A program made the translations under genes and the position numbers. The notes under the pieces were generated by a model. The model did not search any database and was not told the origin of the DNA. It saw only the letters and a list, made by a program, of their open reading frames with translations. A DNA stretch of 64,000 nt from Planctomycetota bacterium (GTDB lineage: Bacteria; Planctomycetota; Phycisphaerae; Phycisphaerales; UBA1924), in contig JAJRPN010000032.1 in the NCBI GenBank assembly GCA_024280755.1, positions 16,095 through 80,094 of the forward strand, given 5' to 3'. This document shows, piece after piece, positions 31,724-41,866 of the stretch (position 1 is its first letter; every line of letters begins with the position of its first letter).

Positions 31724-34678
31724 ATGAGTACGACCACCGCACCCAAATCGCCCGTCTCATCACCTCTCTCATCGCCCGATCTCCCCGCCGGACACGCCGT
31801 CCACCGCGTAGAGATCCACCCCACCGCCCACGCTGGCGACCCGCGGGCTCACGCCCTGATCGAGAACGCCAAATCGATAGGCATCCCCCTCGGGGGCGCA
31901 CACTGGTGCCGCGTCTACCTCATCGAAGCCACCCTCACCAACGGCCAACTCAACCAGATCATCAACGGGCTCCTCGCCAACCCAGTCGTTGAGTATGCCC
32001 ACATCGGAGCCTCCGAACCCCGAGGCGCACTTGTCGAGATCCATCCACTCCCAGGAGTCATGGATCCGCCCGCACAGTCTGTGTCCGATGCGATCTTCGC
32101 TCTCACCGGCGTCCGCGCCGCCGTCACCACCGGCGACCGCTATGACATCCTGGGCATCTCCGATGCCAAAGCCCAAACACTCGCCAATCGACTCCTCGCC
32201 AACCCCGTCATCGCAGGCGTCCACGCAACCCCCTTCCATCCCGCCCAACTCCCCCACGGGCACGCGCATGATTTCAAACTCGCTCATGTGAACATCCGTG
32301 ATCTTGACGACGACCAACTCGAAGCCCTCTCCCGCGAAGGGCACCTCTTCCTCGCGCTCAACGAGATGCAAGCCATCCAAGCCCACTACCAAAGACTCAA
32401 CCGCGAACCCACCGACATCGAGCTCGAAACACTCGCCCAGACATGGTCCGAGCATTGCGTCCACAAAACCCTCAAATCGACCATCCACTACACCGGCGAT
32501 GGCACCGCCGATGTTGCACCAGAATCACGTCCCGGCGTCACCATGCATGACGACGGCTCCTACACCATCAACAACCTGCTCAAATCCACCGTCGCCGCCG
32601 CCACCTTCGAACTAATCGACGAAGGCATCGATTGGACCCTCTCGGTCTTCGTCGATAACGCTGGGATTATCAAGTTCGACGACGAGCACGCCGTCTGCAT
32701 CAAGGTCGAAACACACAACCATCCTTCGGCCCTCGCACCCTACGGCGGCGCGGCCACCGGGATCGGCGGGTGCATCCGCGACATAATCGGGACAGGACTC
32801 GCTGCCAAACCCATCGCCAGCACCGATGTCTTCTGCGTCGCGTATCCAGATATGCCCAACATCCCCGCCGGATGCCTGCCTCCCAAACAAATCCTCACCG
32901 AAGTCGTCGCCGGCGTGCGCGACTATGGCAACCGCATGGGCATCCCCACCATCAACGGGGCGGTCATGTTCGACAACCGCTATGTCGGCAACCCACTCGT
33001 CTACTGCGGGTGCATCGGGATCATGCCCATCGATCTGATCTCAGGCGACGCTGCCCCCGGCGATCACATCATCGCACTCGGCGGAAAAACCGGCCGCGAT
33101 GGCATCCACGGGGCGACCTTTAGTAGTGCAGAGCTGACCGATACCCATGCCGACGAGTTCAGCCATGCCGTGCAAATCGGCAACGCGATCGAAGAAAAAC
33201 GAACCCTCGATGCCATCCTCCGCGCCCGCGACTTCGAGGGCGGCCCGTTGTATCGATCAATTACCGATTGCGGCGCAGGCGGATTCTCAAGTGCCGTCGG
33301 CGAGATGGGCGAACAAGTCGGAGCCTTCGTCAACCTCGAACAAGCCCCACTCAAATACGCCGGGTTGTCCTATACCGAAATCTGGATCTCCGAAGCACAA
33401 GAGCGCATGGTGCTCGCGGTGGCTGAAGAAAACCTCCCCGCGCTCCAAAAAATCTGCGACGAAGAACATGTCGAACTCGCTGACCTTGGGCACTTTGGCA
33501 CAGACAACGCCGAGCTGGTTCTCAACTTCGAAGGCACCGAAGTCGGGCGACTCCCCATGTCCTTCATGCACGACGGCATCCCCACCCCAACACGCACAGC
33601 AACATGGGCCGCTCCTAAGCAAGAAGCAACACCCGCCAAAGAAGTCCTGCTCAAAGAAGCACTGCTGACATTGCTGACCCATCCCAACATCGCATCCAAA
33701 CACTGGATCGTCCGGCAATACGACCACGAAGTCCAAGGCAACACCGTCATCAAACCACTCGTCGGCCCAAAGGGCATCGGGCCGGGCGATGCGTCGGTCG
33801 TCGAACCTGTTCCGGGTTCTGGACAAGGCTTGAGTGTCGGATGCGGGCTGGTCACCGGCTTGAGCGACGATCCATACACCATGACCCTCGCTGCCATCGA
33901 CGAGTGCATGCGCAACCTCGTCTGCGTCGGCACCGATCCCTCGCGCGTCGCCATCCTCGATAACTTCTGCTGGCCAAGCTGCACCAAACCCGAAAACCTC
34001 GGCTCGCTCGTCCGGGCTGCCCAAGCATGCTACGACGGGGCGAAAGCCTACAAAACGCCTTTCGTTTCCGGCAAAGACTCGCTCAACAACCAGTTCACCA
34101 CCGAAGACGGCACCACCATCGAGATCCCACCAACCCTGCTCATCACCGGGCTCGGCATCGTCCCCGATGTTGACAAGTGCATCACATCTGATGCCAAAGC
34201 GATTGGCAACACACTCGTTCTGATCGGTAAGCCTCAAGCCAAGCTCGCCGGATCACACGCGCACATGCTCGGGTTTGTTTCTGACATCAACATGCCGACG
34301 CTCGATCTCGAAGTCGGCCCCAAGACTGCCAGCACTGTCCATCAACTCATCAAAGCCGGGCTCGTCAAAGCTGCACACGATGTATCCGACGGCGGCATAC
34401 TGTGCACCATCGCCGAGATGCTCATCGCAGGCAATACGAACGATCAGCCGTTAGGTTTCGTCGGCATGGGCGATCTCAACGCAATCATCGCCTTCGACGA
34501 ATCGCCTTCGTGTTATGTTTTAGAAATTGAGAATCCAGAATCGCTCAAGACAATCCTCGGCGATATCCCCGTGCGAACGCTTGGAAAGATCACTGATACT
34601 GGAACAATCAGCTGGGGCACGCTCAACGCTTCAATCGCCGATCTCACCACCGCATGGCGATCGACACTCGATTGGTAA
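31724..34678 (+). CDS. purL: Phosphoribosylformylglycinamidine synthase: PurS-PurS-PurL fusion
   Basis: A 984-residue enzyme of purine synthesis that makes FGAM from FGAR, ATP and ammonia from glutamine. The C-terminal 760 residues are PurL-like: [33 protein letters not shown] and two AIR-synthase-like halves. The first 210 residues hold two PurS-like repeats, one with VHRVEIHPT...[12 protein letters not shown] and one with [13 protein letters not shown]...[12 protein letters not shown]. There is no glutaminase (PurQ) domain, so a separate PurQ is expected elsewhere. ATG 31724 is chosen because the upstream frame lies next to a palindromic element. Confidence 0.92.
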   Translation: MSTTTAPKSPVSSPLSSPDLPAGHAVHRVEIHPTAHAGDPRAHALIENAKSIGIPLGGAHWCRVYLIEATLTNGQLNQIINGLLANPVVEYAHIGASEPRGALVEIHPLPGVMDPPAQSVSDAIFALTGVRAAVTTGDRYDILGISDAKAQTLANRLLANPVIAGVHATPFHPAQLPHGHAHDFKLAHVNIRDLDDDQLEALSREGHLFLALNEMQAIQAHYQRLNREPTDIELETLAQTWSEHCVHKTLKSTIHYTGDGTADVAPESRPGVTMHDDGSYTINNLLKSTVAAATFELIDEGIDWTLSVFVDNAGIIKFDDEHAVCIKVETHNHPSALAPYGGAATGIGGCIRDIIGTGLAAKPIASTDVFCVAYPDMPNIPAGCLPPKQILTEVVAGVRDYGNRMGIPTINGAVMFDNRYVGNPLVYCGCIGIMPIDLISGDAAPGDHIIALGGKTGRDGIHGATFSSAELTDTHADEFSHAVQIGNAIEEKRTLDAILRARDFEGGPLYRSITDCGAGGFSSAVGEMGEQVGAFVNLEQAPLKYAGLSYTEIWISEAQERMVLAVAEENLPALQKICDEEHVELADLGHFGTDNAELVLNFEGTEVGRLPMSFMHDGIPTPTRTATWAAPKQEATPAKEVLLKEALLTLLTHPNIASKHWIVRQYDHEVQGNTVIKPLVGPKGIGPGDASVVEPVPGSGQGLSVGCGLVTGLSDDPYTMTLAAIDECMRNLVCVGTDPSRVAILDNFCWPSCTKPENLGSLVRAAQACYDGAKAYKTPFVSGKDSLNNQFTTEDGTTIEIPPTLLITGLGIVPDVDKCITSDAKAIGNTLVLIGKPQAKLAGSHAHMLGFVSDINMPTLDLEVGPKTASTVHQLIKAGLVKAAHDVSDGGILCTIAEMLIAGNTNDQPLGFVGMGDLNAIIAFDESPSCYVLEIENPESLKTILGDIPVRTLGKITDTGTISWGTLNASIADLTTAWRSTLDW

Positions 34679-34694
34679 ACTGGATCAATCAGGA

Positions 34695-36752
34695 TCAAGC
34701 AGCCGACTTCATCGGGCTAAGCACTTGGTCGATCCACTTGTTGACATTCGCACAGAACTCATCCTTATGGATGAACTTGGTTGCACCGAGTCGGAGGGTT
34801 TCATCTCGCATTTCAACATCGGTGCTGCCGGTAAGCATATAGAACGGAACATCAGCCACTGTCGTAGACGCCTTTGCCACACGAAGTACCTCATGCCCGT
34901 TACATCCGGGCAGATTAAAATCGCAGATGATCAAATCCAGCGCTTCATCACCGGCAAACCTCCCCGATTCGAGCAAGACACACGCCTTGGTCCCGCTCTT
35001 GACCCACTGGATATCAACCTTGCTCCGCCGTTTGATCAATGAAATCACAAGCGTCGCTGCGAGCGAATCATCTTCAACAAGCAAGATCCGCCCAGCGGCA
35101 CTGATTTTCTTGGCTGGCACCTTGGCTGTTGGTGGTTCTGAAACCGGCGGCGTTGGTGTGGCTTGTGCTTCTGGTTCAGGCTCTGGTTCAGCTTTTACTT
35201 CAGCTTTTACTTCAGGCTTAACTTCAGGCTTGGCTTTGGGCTCTGGTTCAACTTTGGCTTCGGGCTTGGGCGCTTCGTCCGCTTTCGTAAACCGGCCCCA
35301 AACCTTCACATTGTTTCGTCCATCTTCTTTCGCTGCATACACACACTCATCTGCTTCTTGCACGACCTGATCGGCACTCGACAAACGCGTCGGCGATCCA
35401 GCATCAACCGATGACACCCCAACACTCACAGTTACTACGAGCGTCTCGGGCATCCCTTCGATCATCGAAAGATCAAACGGATCTTGAGCGATCACGCTAC
35501 AGACCTGTTCGCCAAGCATGGCACACTCATCAAGCGTAGCATCGGGGATAATAATGGCAAACTCTTCGCCCCCATATCGGCACACAAGCCCCATATCACC
35601 GATCGTATCGCTTGTTCTTTTGGCAAGCTCAACAAGCACCGCATCGCCCGCAGCATGCCCATAAGTATCATTCACATTCTTAAACTTATCTGCATCAAAG
35701 AACAGCACACCAAACCCGGTTTGTTTCGATGTAAAATCTGCGAACACGCGTTCGAGTTCGCCGTCAAATCGCTTGCGATTCGCAACACGGGTTAAACCAT
35801 CTATGTGCGCCTCGCGGGCGAGTTCGTCCGCTTCTCGCTGGAGCGAAACCTGATGTTCGATCCCCTGCTCTTGTGCTTGTGCCATCATCTCGGAAGCCGA
35901 TGGCAAATGACCAATGTCCTGCTCGAACATTTTAGCGAGTGTCTTCGATGTCTCGGCAACCTCTTCGAGCAGCGTTTCAATATCTGGTGCTTTCTTGGCA
36001 TACCAGCCCTGTGTCACCCGCTCATATTTACGGATCGCAGACTTGGCGGTCTTCTCATCCATCGAATCACATAGAATCGCCCCGATCGAAACAACCTGGG
36101 CCAACTCCTTATGCTTTGGAAGCACAGTATCAAGATCGTGATGGCAACGGATCGCTTCGCAAATCTCTTCAGGCAGTTTCCATTTCGATGCCAATCCGTG
36201 CCCGATCTTGGTATGATCAAACCCAAACTCTTGCGATTCAGAACTGCACAGCACACGGTGAGGCACGCCTTCGATCGCTTCGGTATATTTCGTTTTTAAC
36301 GAAGCAAATGCTGCGAGCATCCCCATGTCTTGGAACAACGCTGCGGTAAATGCCTCTTCAGGATCAACCCCGCCCACACGCTTAGCCACCGCACGCGAAC
36401 CAGTCGCGCCAATAATCGCCCTGCGCCAATGTGCGTTGAGATCAAAGCCATCATCAACGGCTTTCGTCGTCTCGACAAGACTAAACCCAAGCACCAACGA
36501 CTTGACTGTGTTAAGCCCAAGATAACCCATCGCTCGCTCGATCGAACCACACGGGGTCGAAAGCCCATAGAAGCTCGAGTTGACTGTTTTGAGAACCTTT
36601 GCCGAGAGCGCCTGGTCCTGCTGGACCAGCTTGGCAATGTCCCCCATCGCCACATCTGGATCACTAGTCAACTCCAAGAGCCGAACCGCAACAGCGGGCA
36701 GCGACGGAAGGTTTGAACACGACAATACATCTTGCAGCTGTGAATCAGACAT
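34695..36752 (-). CDS. HDOD-GGDEF-REC signalling protein
   Basis: A 685-residue cytoplasmic signalling protein. The order is an HDOD domain (about 10-210; NLPSLPAVAVRLLEL, VNSSFYGL), a coiled linker, a GGDEF domain (about 310-475) with active-site RYGGEEF, a linker of repeated KPE/KAE units (about 480-545), and a C-terminal receiver domain with phospho-acceptor in LIICDFNLPG. GGEEF suggests diguanylate cyclase activity. The RxxD inhibitory site is not seen before it, so product inhibition may be absent. A receiver at the C-terminus of a GGDEF protein is an unusual order. ATG 36752 has GGAG upstream. It may be co-transcribed with the regulator before it. Confidence 0.85.
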   Translation of the reverse strand: MSDSQLQDVLSCSNLPSLPAVAVRLLELTSDPDVAMGDIAKLVQQDQALSAKVLKTVNSSFYGLSTPCGSIERAMGYLGLNTVKSLVLGFSLVETTKAVDDGFDLNAHWRRAIIGATGSRAVAKRVGGVDPEEAFTAALFQDMGMLAAFASLKTKYTEAIEGVPHRVLCSSESQEFGFDHTKIGHGLASKWKLPEEICEAIRCHHDLDTVLPKHKELAQVVSIGAILCDSMDEKTAKSAIRKYERVTQGWYAKKAPDIETLLEEVAETSKTLAKMFEQDIGHLPSASEMMAQAQEQGIEHQVSLQREADELAREAHIDGLTRVANRKRFDGELERVFADFTSKQTGFGVLFFDADKFKNVNDTYGHAAGDAVLVELAKRTSDTIGDMGLVCRYGGEEFAIIIPDATLDECAMLGEQVCSVIAQDPFDLSMIEGMPETLVVTVSVGVSSVDAGSPTRLSSADQVVQEADECVYAAKEDGRNNVKVWGRFTKADEAPKPEAKVEPEPKAKPEVKPEVKAEVKAEPEPEPEAQATPTPPVSEPPTAKVPAKKISAAGRILLVEDDSLAATLVISLIKRRSKVDIQWVKSGTKACVLLESGRFAGDEALDLIICDFNLPGCNGHEVLRVAKASTTVADVPFYMLTGSTDVEMRDETLRLGATKFIHKDEFCANVNKWIDQVLSPMKSAA

Positions 36753-36978
36753 CGATAGTACTCCGGACAATAGTCCCTGCGCCCCCTCGGCAAACTTTCC
36801 CCATATTGTTTGAGGCTTACCCCTTGAATCGGTAATCGCAACACTCAAATTCACCGCAACACAGACAAATTTTTAATATGTATGAGGAAATCCCCCTATC
36901 TGGGGGTGAGCCGAGATTATTCGTATTCACAATATGGAAAACTTGCCCCCAGCTTCAACCCACGGCCTCAATAGGACC

Positions 36979-38430
36979 CTATCGGAGTCCATATTCCTTG
37001 AGCTTGCGATACAGCGTCCGCTCGCCAATGCCCAATAACTTCGCTGTCTGCTCGCGATTCCCCGCTGTCAACTTGAGCGTCTCCCGGATCGCCCGCTTTT
37101 CAAGCTGCTCTAAACTCGTTCCGGCGAGTGACCCGCCAACACCCAAAGCAGATCCATCATCTATATGACCATCATCGCTAACTTTGATCTCATCTGGGAT
37201 ATGCCCGACTTCAATCCGTACCAACTGCCCATCACCACGATCCCCAATCGCCATCACCACCATATTCTCGACCACATTGATCAACTGGCGCACATTGCCA
37301 GGCCAACGAAACGCCGTCAGACGAAGCATCGCCGCATCGCTAATCTCGGGGATCGGTTCGCCCGATAACAACTCCCCGCCAAACTTGGCGATCGCATGAC
37401 GAACAATCCGAGGGATATCTTCCCGCCTGTCCCGCAATGGTGGCAGGTGAATATGCGCCCCATTAATCCGGAAGAACAAATCCTGACGAAAACTCCCATC
37501 CGCCGTTTTCCTCGTAAAATCTTGATTCGTCGCGCTCACCAATCGAACATCGACATGCTTCGTATCGTTCGCCCCGAGCCGAACAACCTCGCCGCTCTCA
37601 AGCACCCGCAACAGCTTGGCCTGCATTGCGATCGGCATGTCGCCGATCTCATCGAGAAACACCGTCCCGTTGTCCGCATACTCGAACATCCCCTCGCGGT
37701 CCTTCTCCGCCCCGGTGTACGCCCCGCGTACATGCCCGAAGAGTTGATCCTCAAGCAAGCTCTCCGCCTGTCCGGCGCAGTTCATCGTGACAAACCGCTT
37801 GTTCGATCGTGGCGAGTTGTTATGCACCGCCTGCGCGATCAACTCCTTACCCGTCCCGCTCTCGCCGGTGATCAACACCGGGAGCTTCGACGCCGCGACC
37901 GTCTTCACCGTCTTCAAAATCTTCCGCATAACTTCCGAGCCCGCGATAATCCCCTCGAACCCATCGTGCTGGATGAGCTCCTTCATATCGCCCGACTCGC
38001 CCCGGAGCACCGCCTGCTCCGCAGCACGGTTCACGACCGACCGGAACACAATCAAATCCAAAGGCTTCTCGACAAAATCAAACGCCCCATGCTTAAACGC
38101 ATCCCTCGCCGTCGGCACATCACCATGCGCGGTGACCATAATCGTCTCAGCGTCTGGTTGCAACTGCCCGGCGAGATCCAGCACCCGCATCCCGGCGTCG
38201 CCGCCATCGTGGTTCACACCTTCTTTGTTCGCGCTCTCAGGCATCCGCAGATCGGTCACGATCACATCGAACGAGCCATGGCGAAGTTCTTCCGCTGCCG
38301 CTTCGATCCCATTGACAATCGTGCAGATATGCCCCGGACGACGCAAAGCCTCCGCCATCACATCGGCATGCTCAGGCTCATCCTCAACGATCAAAACTTG
38401 CGCGACTACTTTTTCGGGTTCGGTGCTCAT
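36979..38430 (-). CDS. NtrC-type sigma-54-dependent response regulator
   Basis: A 483-residue regulator with a receiver domain (about 10-135, phospho-acceptor in [10 protein letters not shown]), a sigma-54 AAA+ domain (about 165-390) and a Fis-type helix-turn-helix (about 440-483; [19 protein letters not shown]). Walker A is GESGTGKE, the sigma-54 contact loop is GAYTGA instead of GAFTGA, and Walker B is [12 protein letters not shown]. The receiver has a short insert after the acceptor ([16 protein letters not shown]). It activates transcription at -24/-12 promoters; its sensor kinase and targets are not in the window. Confidence 0.92.
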   Translation of the reverse strand: MSTEPEKVVAQVLIVEDEPEHADVMAEALRRPGHICTIVNGIEAAAEELRHGSFDVIVTDLRMPESANKEGVNHDGGDAGMRVLDLAGQLQPDAETIMVTAHGDVPTARDAFKHGAFDFVEKPLDLIVFRSVVNRAAEQAVLRGESGDMKELIQHDGFEGIIAGSEVMRKILKTVKTVAASKLPVLITGESGTGKELIAQAVHNNSPRSNKRFVTMNCAGQAESLLEDQLFGHVRGAYTGAEKDREGMFEYADNGTVFLDEIGDMPIAMQAKLLRVLESGEVVRLGANDTKHVDVRLVSATNQDFTRKTADGSFRQDLFFRINGAHIHLPPLRDRREDIPRIVRHAIAKFGGELLSGEPIPEISDAAMLRLTAFRWPGNVRQLINVVENMVVMAIGDRGDGQLVRIEVGHIPDEIKVSDDGHIDDGSALGVGGSLAGTSLEQLEKRAIRETLKLTAGNREQTAKLLGIGERTLYRKLKEYGLR

Positions 38431-38450
38431 TGGGGAAGTCTAGGACTTTA

Positions 38451-38529
38451 TCTGGTGGGATGGGCTTCCAGCCCGTCTCTTTGGGATCTCAATAAGCAAG
38501 AGACGGGCTTGGAAGCCCATCCCACCAGA
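38451..38529. repeat. Family C long inverted repeat
   Basis: The left arm TCTGGTGGGATGGGCTTCCA... (38451-38481) pairs with the right arm (38498-38529, ...GGAAGCCCATCCCACCAGA) with one bulged base over a 16-base spacer. There is no T-run. It lies between the ntrC-like gene 5' end and the ruvC 3' end. Only one full copy was seen; its GGGCTT..AAGCCC core recurs at 48836-48855. Confidence 0.88.
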
Positions 38530-38543
38530 GAAGAGAACCATAC

Positions 38544-39047
38544 CTACACGCCCAACCCACGCCCAGCCTCAAATCGACGCAGCCCACACACCCCGATCGC
38601 CAACGCATCGGCCACATCCGCAGGCGTGGGCAACTCTGGTAACCCAAACAACGACTGGATCGCCTCTTGCATCTGCACTTTCGTCGCCCGACCAGAGCCT
38701 GTCGCCGCCTTTTTGACCTCGGCGGGCTTGAACTCCATGATCTCTAAGCCCATCTGCTTGGCTGCCAGCAAAATCACCCCGCGCCCATGCGCCATGATAA
38801 CCGCAGTCTCAGGATGCGCATAATGCACAAACAACCCCTCCACCGCGATCACACTTGGCTTCACCCGCTCGATCAACTCGCGCAGATCATGATCTAGCTC
38901 CACCAATCGATCCGCCACCGGCGGCACCGGCGACCCGGAAGCGAGCCGAAAGACCCCCGCCTCAACTATCGCAGGCCGAACCGCATCCCCCTCGATACAC
39001 CCATAGCCCGTAATTCGTAGGCCGGGATCAATACCAAGGATTCGCAT
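38544..39047 (-). CDS. ruvC: Holliday junction resolvase RuvC
   Basis: A 167-residue endonuclease that cuts Holliday junctions during recombination repair. MRILGIDPGLRITGYG carries the first catalytic Asp, AVEGLF the Glu (the usual IEQVF is VEGLF here), and DVADALAIGVCG the final Asp. HGRGVILLAAKQMGLEIMEFKP matches the family. ruvA and ruvB are not adjacent. A family C hairpin lies 14 bases after its stop. Confidence 0.92.
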   Translation of the reverse strand: MRILGIDPGLRITGYGCIEGDAVRPAIVEAGVFRLASGSPVPPVADRLVELDHDLRELIERVKPSVIAVEGLFVHYAHPETAVIMAHGRGVILLAAKQMGLEIMEFKPAEVKKAATGSGRATKVQMQEAIQSLFGLPELPTPADVADALAIGVCGLRRFEAGRGLGV

Positions 39048-39072
39048 GAGAGAAGTATACTCGATCTCTGAC

Positions 39073-39816
39073 TCACTCGGCGAGCTCTGAGAATGGAAAT
39101 CGGTACGCAGGCGTAATCACTATCTGATCTCGCAGTATCCGCTCTCTTCCGTTCTCACTGGTATGGCTAAAAACGCCCGAAGCGGTTGCGATACCAACAA
39201 GAACCCTGGTTCCGTCAGGATACTCGCCAATCACCGGACTCCCAGAGAGATAATGACTCTCAATATCCGAAGCTGACAACCCCGCAAGAAGATACTCGTT
39301 GCCCGCTGGAGCCAACATTTTTCGTAATGGAATCGCTACAGGCTCGCCAGTGTCATGTCGCCGTGTAGCAAGCGTCGCCCTGCGAAACTCCAAAACCCGA
39401 TCCTTCGTCAAAGGCACATACGAAACAAACTCATCCAAAGCAGCTTGAGTCTTGAGCACAAGGAAATCATTCTGAATCGCACTCGACACAAGATTGACAA
39501 ACCTGTCATCTTCCCGTTCTCCTGCCCAGCCATCAGCCACTATTGAATAGTCAATATGCTCGCCATCGACTTGAACTGGATGCTCCGGTTCTGGGTCATA
39601 CCCGAAGGCATGCGCAGCGGTAAGCACGGTGTGCTCACCGATCGCGAGCCCGGTTAAGATGGCATCGCCTTTATTAAGCTTGGGATCGCTGAACATATGC
39701 TCATTGCGAATCTCAACGACACCCCGCGTCGCACCCGGTATCGGCGAGTGCAAACACCCCGCACCCATCCCAAGGAACAACACCGCAAACACACGCCACA
39801 TCAACCTTTGATTCAT
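39073..39816 (-). CDS. Trypsin-like serine protease lipoprotein
   Basis: A 247-residue protein with a lipoprotein signal ending in MGAGC (about residue 21). The body looks like a chymotrypsin-fold peptidase: LTAAHAFG with the catalytic His (about 68), NDFLVLK with the Asp (about 117) and YLSGSPVIG with the Ser (about 193). The serine context SGSPV differs from the usual GDSGG but is found in HtrA-like and distant S1 members. It probably acts at the cell envelope. It stands 25 bases before ruvC on the same strand and could be co-transcribed with it. Confidence 0.75.
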   Translation of the reverse strand: MNQRLMWRVFAVLFLGMGAGCLHSPIPGATRGVVEIRNEHMFSDPKLNKGDAILTGLAIGEHTVLTAAHAFGYDPEPEHPVQVDGEHIDYSIVADGWAGEREDDRFVNLVSSAIQNDFLVLKTQAALDEFVSYVPLTKDRVLEFRRATLATRRHDTGEPVAIPLRKMLAPAGNEYLLAGLSASDIESHYLSGSPVIGEYPDGTRVLVGIATASGVFSHTSENGRERILRDQIVITPAYRFPFSELAE

Positions 39817-39842
39817 ACCGAGGTATACACAGCAGACAAATA

Positions 39843-40463
39843 CTATGTTGCACTCATCTGCTGATAATGCGCCATCGTGTGCACGATCGTCTTGACCATC
39901 ACATCTGCCTCGATGTTCACCAGCTCCCCCGTTGCCCGATCACCAAGATTCGTACGCTCTAAGGTCTCGGGGATCAACGCCACCTCGACCCATCGCTGGG
40001 CCACATCCAACGCTGCGATTGTCAGCGATATCCCATCAATACAGATCGAGCCTTTGGGAATCATGAATCGCATCAGATCCGCATCGAGCGTCAATCGAAC
40101 ACGGTACCCATCGCTCGGATCAACCAAGGCCACCGTTGCGGTGCCGTCAACATGCCCTTGGACCTGATGCCCATCGAGCCCATCGCCCATGCGCAATGGC
40201 CGCTCTAAGTTGATCCGCTGACCGACCTCCCAGCCTCCCAGCGTTGTTTTCGACAGCGTTTCAGGAATCGCATCGAAGGTCATCAAGCCGTCGGCATCGC
40301 CCATCGCGATCACCAGCGTCAGGCAGCATCCGTTGTTGGCGACCGAATCGCCGGGCTTGGGCTCATAGTCCCACCCTTTGGGATCAACCACGACCCGAAG
40401 CCCGATTTGGGTCGTTTGAACGCTCTGCACGGTGCCGACTTGTTGGATAATCCCGGTATACAT
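39843..40463 (-). CDS. ribE: Riboflavin synthase alpha chain
   Basis: A 206-residue enzyme that converts two 6,7-dimethyl-8-ribityllumazine molecules to riboflavin. Two similar lumazine-binding barrels are visible, one starting MYTGIIQQVG and having NGCCLTLV, and a second with GHQVQGHVDGTA and CIDGISLTIA. The C-terminal helix for trimer formation is VKTIVHTMAHYQQ. ATG 40463 matches the family N-terminus. No FMN riboswitch was recognised in its leader. Confidence 0.92.
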   Translation of the reverse strand: MYTGIIQQVGTVQSVQTTQIGLRVVVDPKGWDYEPKPGDSVANNGCCLTLVIAMGDADGLMTFDAIPETLSKTTLGGWEVGQRINLERPLRMGDGLDGHQVQGHVDGTATVALVDPSDGYRVRLTLDADLMRFMIPKGSICIDGISLTIAALDVAQRWVEVALIPETLERTNLGDRATGELVNIEADVMVKTIVHTMAHYQQMSAT

Positions 40464-40638
40464 CATCGAACCGTATGCGGTTTTGTGCGAACAGTCGCTT
40501 GCAAGATCGTTTGGAGGGCATAATTGCCCCTCAGAAATGCTGAGCAATCCGTGTAGCCGACCCGCCGGGCGGATATCATGCACCTCCCCGATTCGATCGG
40601 GCACCGGCCAAGACGCACCCTATATGGGAGATGACTCC

Positions 40639-41820
40639 ATGTCCAACATGTTCAATATGTATGAGAAATCAATGATTACACCCGTTCTACTCCTTGCAGG
40701 CGCAGCCTTGGCAATCGGCGGCTGTACGACATCATCTTCCACCACCAACACGCAGTCCAACAAATCAGGCCAAATCCAAGCCGATACAAAGGACAACCCA
40801 GCCAACCAGGATTGGAAGATCACCCACTCTGGCTGGGCTTCGATGGGGTATGAATGGCAGTGGACCGGGTTCCCCCCGCTCCAGCCAGGTGCGGTCATCG
40901 ATCATGCCACTGCATACGAAGACATCCTCGTATTCCAAGGCTCAGGCTCGACGCTCTCGGTCCTCGAAGCAAACACCGGCAAGGTCCGCTGGTCGCGCCA
41001 GGTTGATCGCCCAGCGACTGTTTTCCAAGAATCAATCCGTCATGGCGAAACCCTCTACACCGCTTCGGATACCGAACTCTGGGAAATCAACATCAACAAT
41101 GGCAACACGCTCGATCGTGATTCATTGGGCACTCTGGTCAACACCTCGCCATTGATTGTCGATGATCTCGCTATCTTCGGCACCCTCGCTGGCGAACTCT
41201 TCGCCTGGCAAATGACCAACGACTTTAAGCTCTGGTCATACAAGTTTGATGGCCCGATCCATCTCCCTGCGATTCAAATCGATGGCTACTACATCGCAGC
41301 GATCTCCGAAAAAGGCGAAATCCGCACGCTTCAAACAACCAATGCACACTCTGGTATCTCGGTGCGTATCGCAGGGGGCGCAGATGCCAACTTGCTTACC
41401 GATGGCGTCGGGATCTATGTTGCATCCAAAGACCAATCGCTCTACGCCTTCGATGTCGAAGACGGATTCCGGTTCTGGCGCAAACGATCAAGCGCACCAG
41501 TTGTCATCCAGCACACCCTCCACGATGGCATCATCTATGCCACCACCGAGGACACCGGGCTGATGGCAATCGATTCGGCGACCGGCGATGTGATCTGGTC
41601 AAACGAAGAGATCGGCGGCTGGGCACTCACCGTCAACGACGGTCACGAGCTTATCGTCTGGTCAGGATATGAACTCCTCGCGATCGACATCGATCGCGGC
41701 GATATCCTCAACAAGATACCTTTGACCGAAATCGCAGGCATCCGTACAGATTCCATCAATGATGGCGACCTCTATGTCATCACCCTCGAAGGCTCGGTCG
41801 CCAAGTTCAGCCTCAAGTAA
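40639..41820 (+). CDS. PQQ-type beta-propeller lipoprotein
   Basis: A 393-residue protein with a lipoprotein signal ending in AIGGC (about residue 31) and an eight-bladed propeller of PQQ-like repeats, such as LEANTGKVRWSRQVD, LYAFDVEDGFRFWRKR and LMAIDSATGDVIWSNE. It is similar in form to BamB, the outer-membrane assembly lipoprotein, and may have a scaffold role. There is no enzymatic active site evidence. A GGGAG ribosome site precedes ATG 40639. It is divergent from ribE and 46 bases before purH. Confidence 0.82.
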   Translation: MSNMFNMYEKSMITPVLLLAGAALAIGGCTTSSSTTNTQSNKSGQIQADTKDNPANQDWKITHSGWASMGYEWQWTGFPPLQPGAVIDHATAYEDILVFQGSGSTLSVLEANTGKVRWSRQVDRPATVFQESIRHGETLYTASDTELWEININNGNTLDRDSLGTLVNTSPLIVDDLAIFGTLAGELFAWQMTNDFKLWSYKFDGPIHLPAIQIDGYYIAAISEKGEIRTLQTTNAHSGISVRIAGGADANLLTDGVGIYVASKDQSLYAFDVEDGFRFWRKRSSAPVVIQHTLHDGIIYATTEDTGLMAIDSATGDVIWSNEEIGGWALTVNDGHELIVWSGYELLAIDIDRGDILNKIPLTEIAGIRTDSINDGDLYVITLEGSVAKFSLK

Positions 41821-41866
41821 AATACCCCCTCGCCGCCACACCCCTCACCCGATAGGGACACATCCA

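Noticed and set aside
33287..34237. 316-codon minus-strand frame opposite purL
   Set aside because: Complement of conserved PurL codons; no motif or start signal.
37396..38823. 475-codon plus-strand frame opposite the ntrC-like gene and ruvC
   Set aside because: It spans two well supported genes and the palindrome between them; the translation is Arg/Pro/His-rich with no domain.
40464..40638. Possible FMN riboswitch before ribE
   Set aside because: Stems exist (GAGGGGCAATTATGCCCTC on the minus strand), but the conserved FMN-element core words such as ACCGGCGGTA and AGCCCGCGA are absent.
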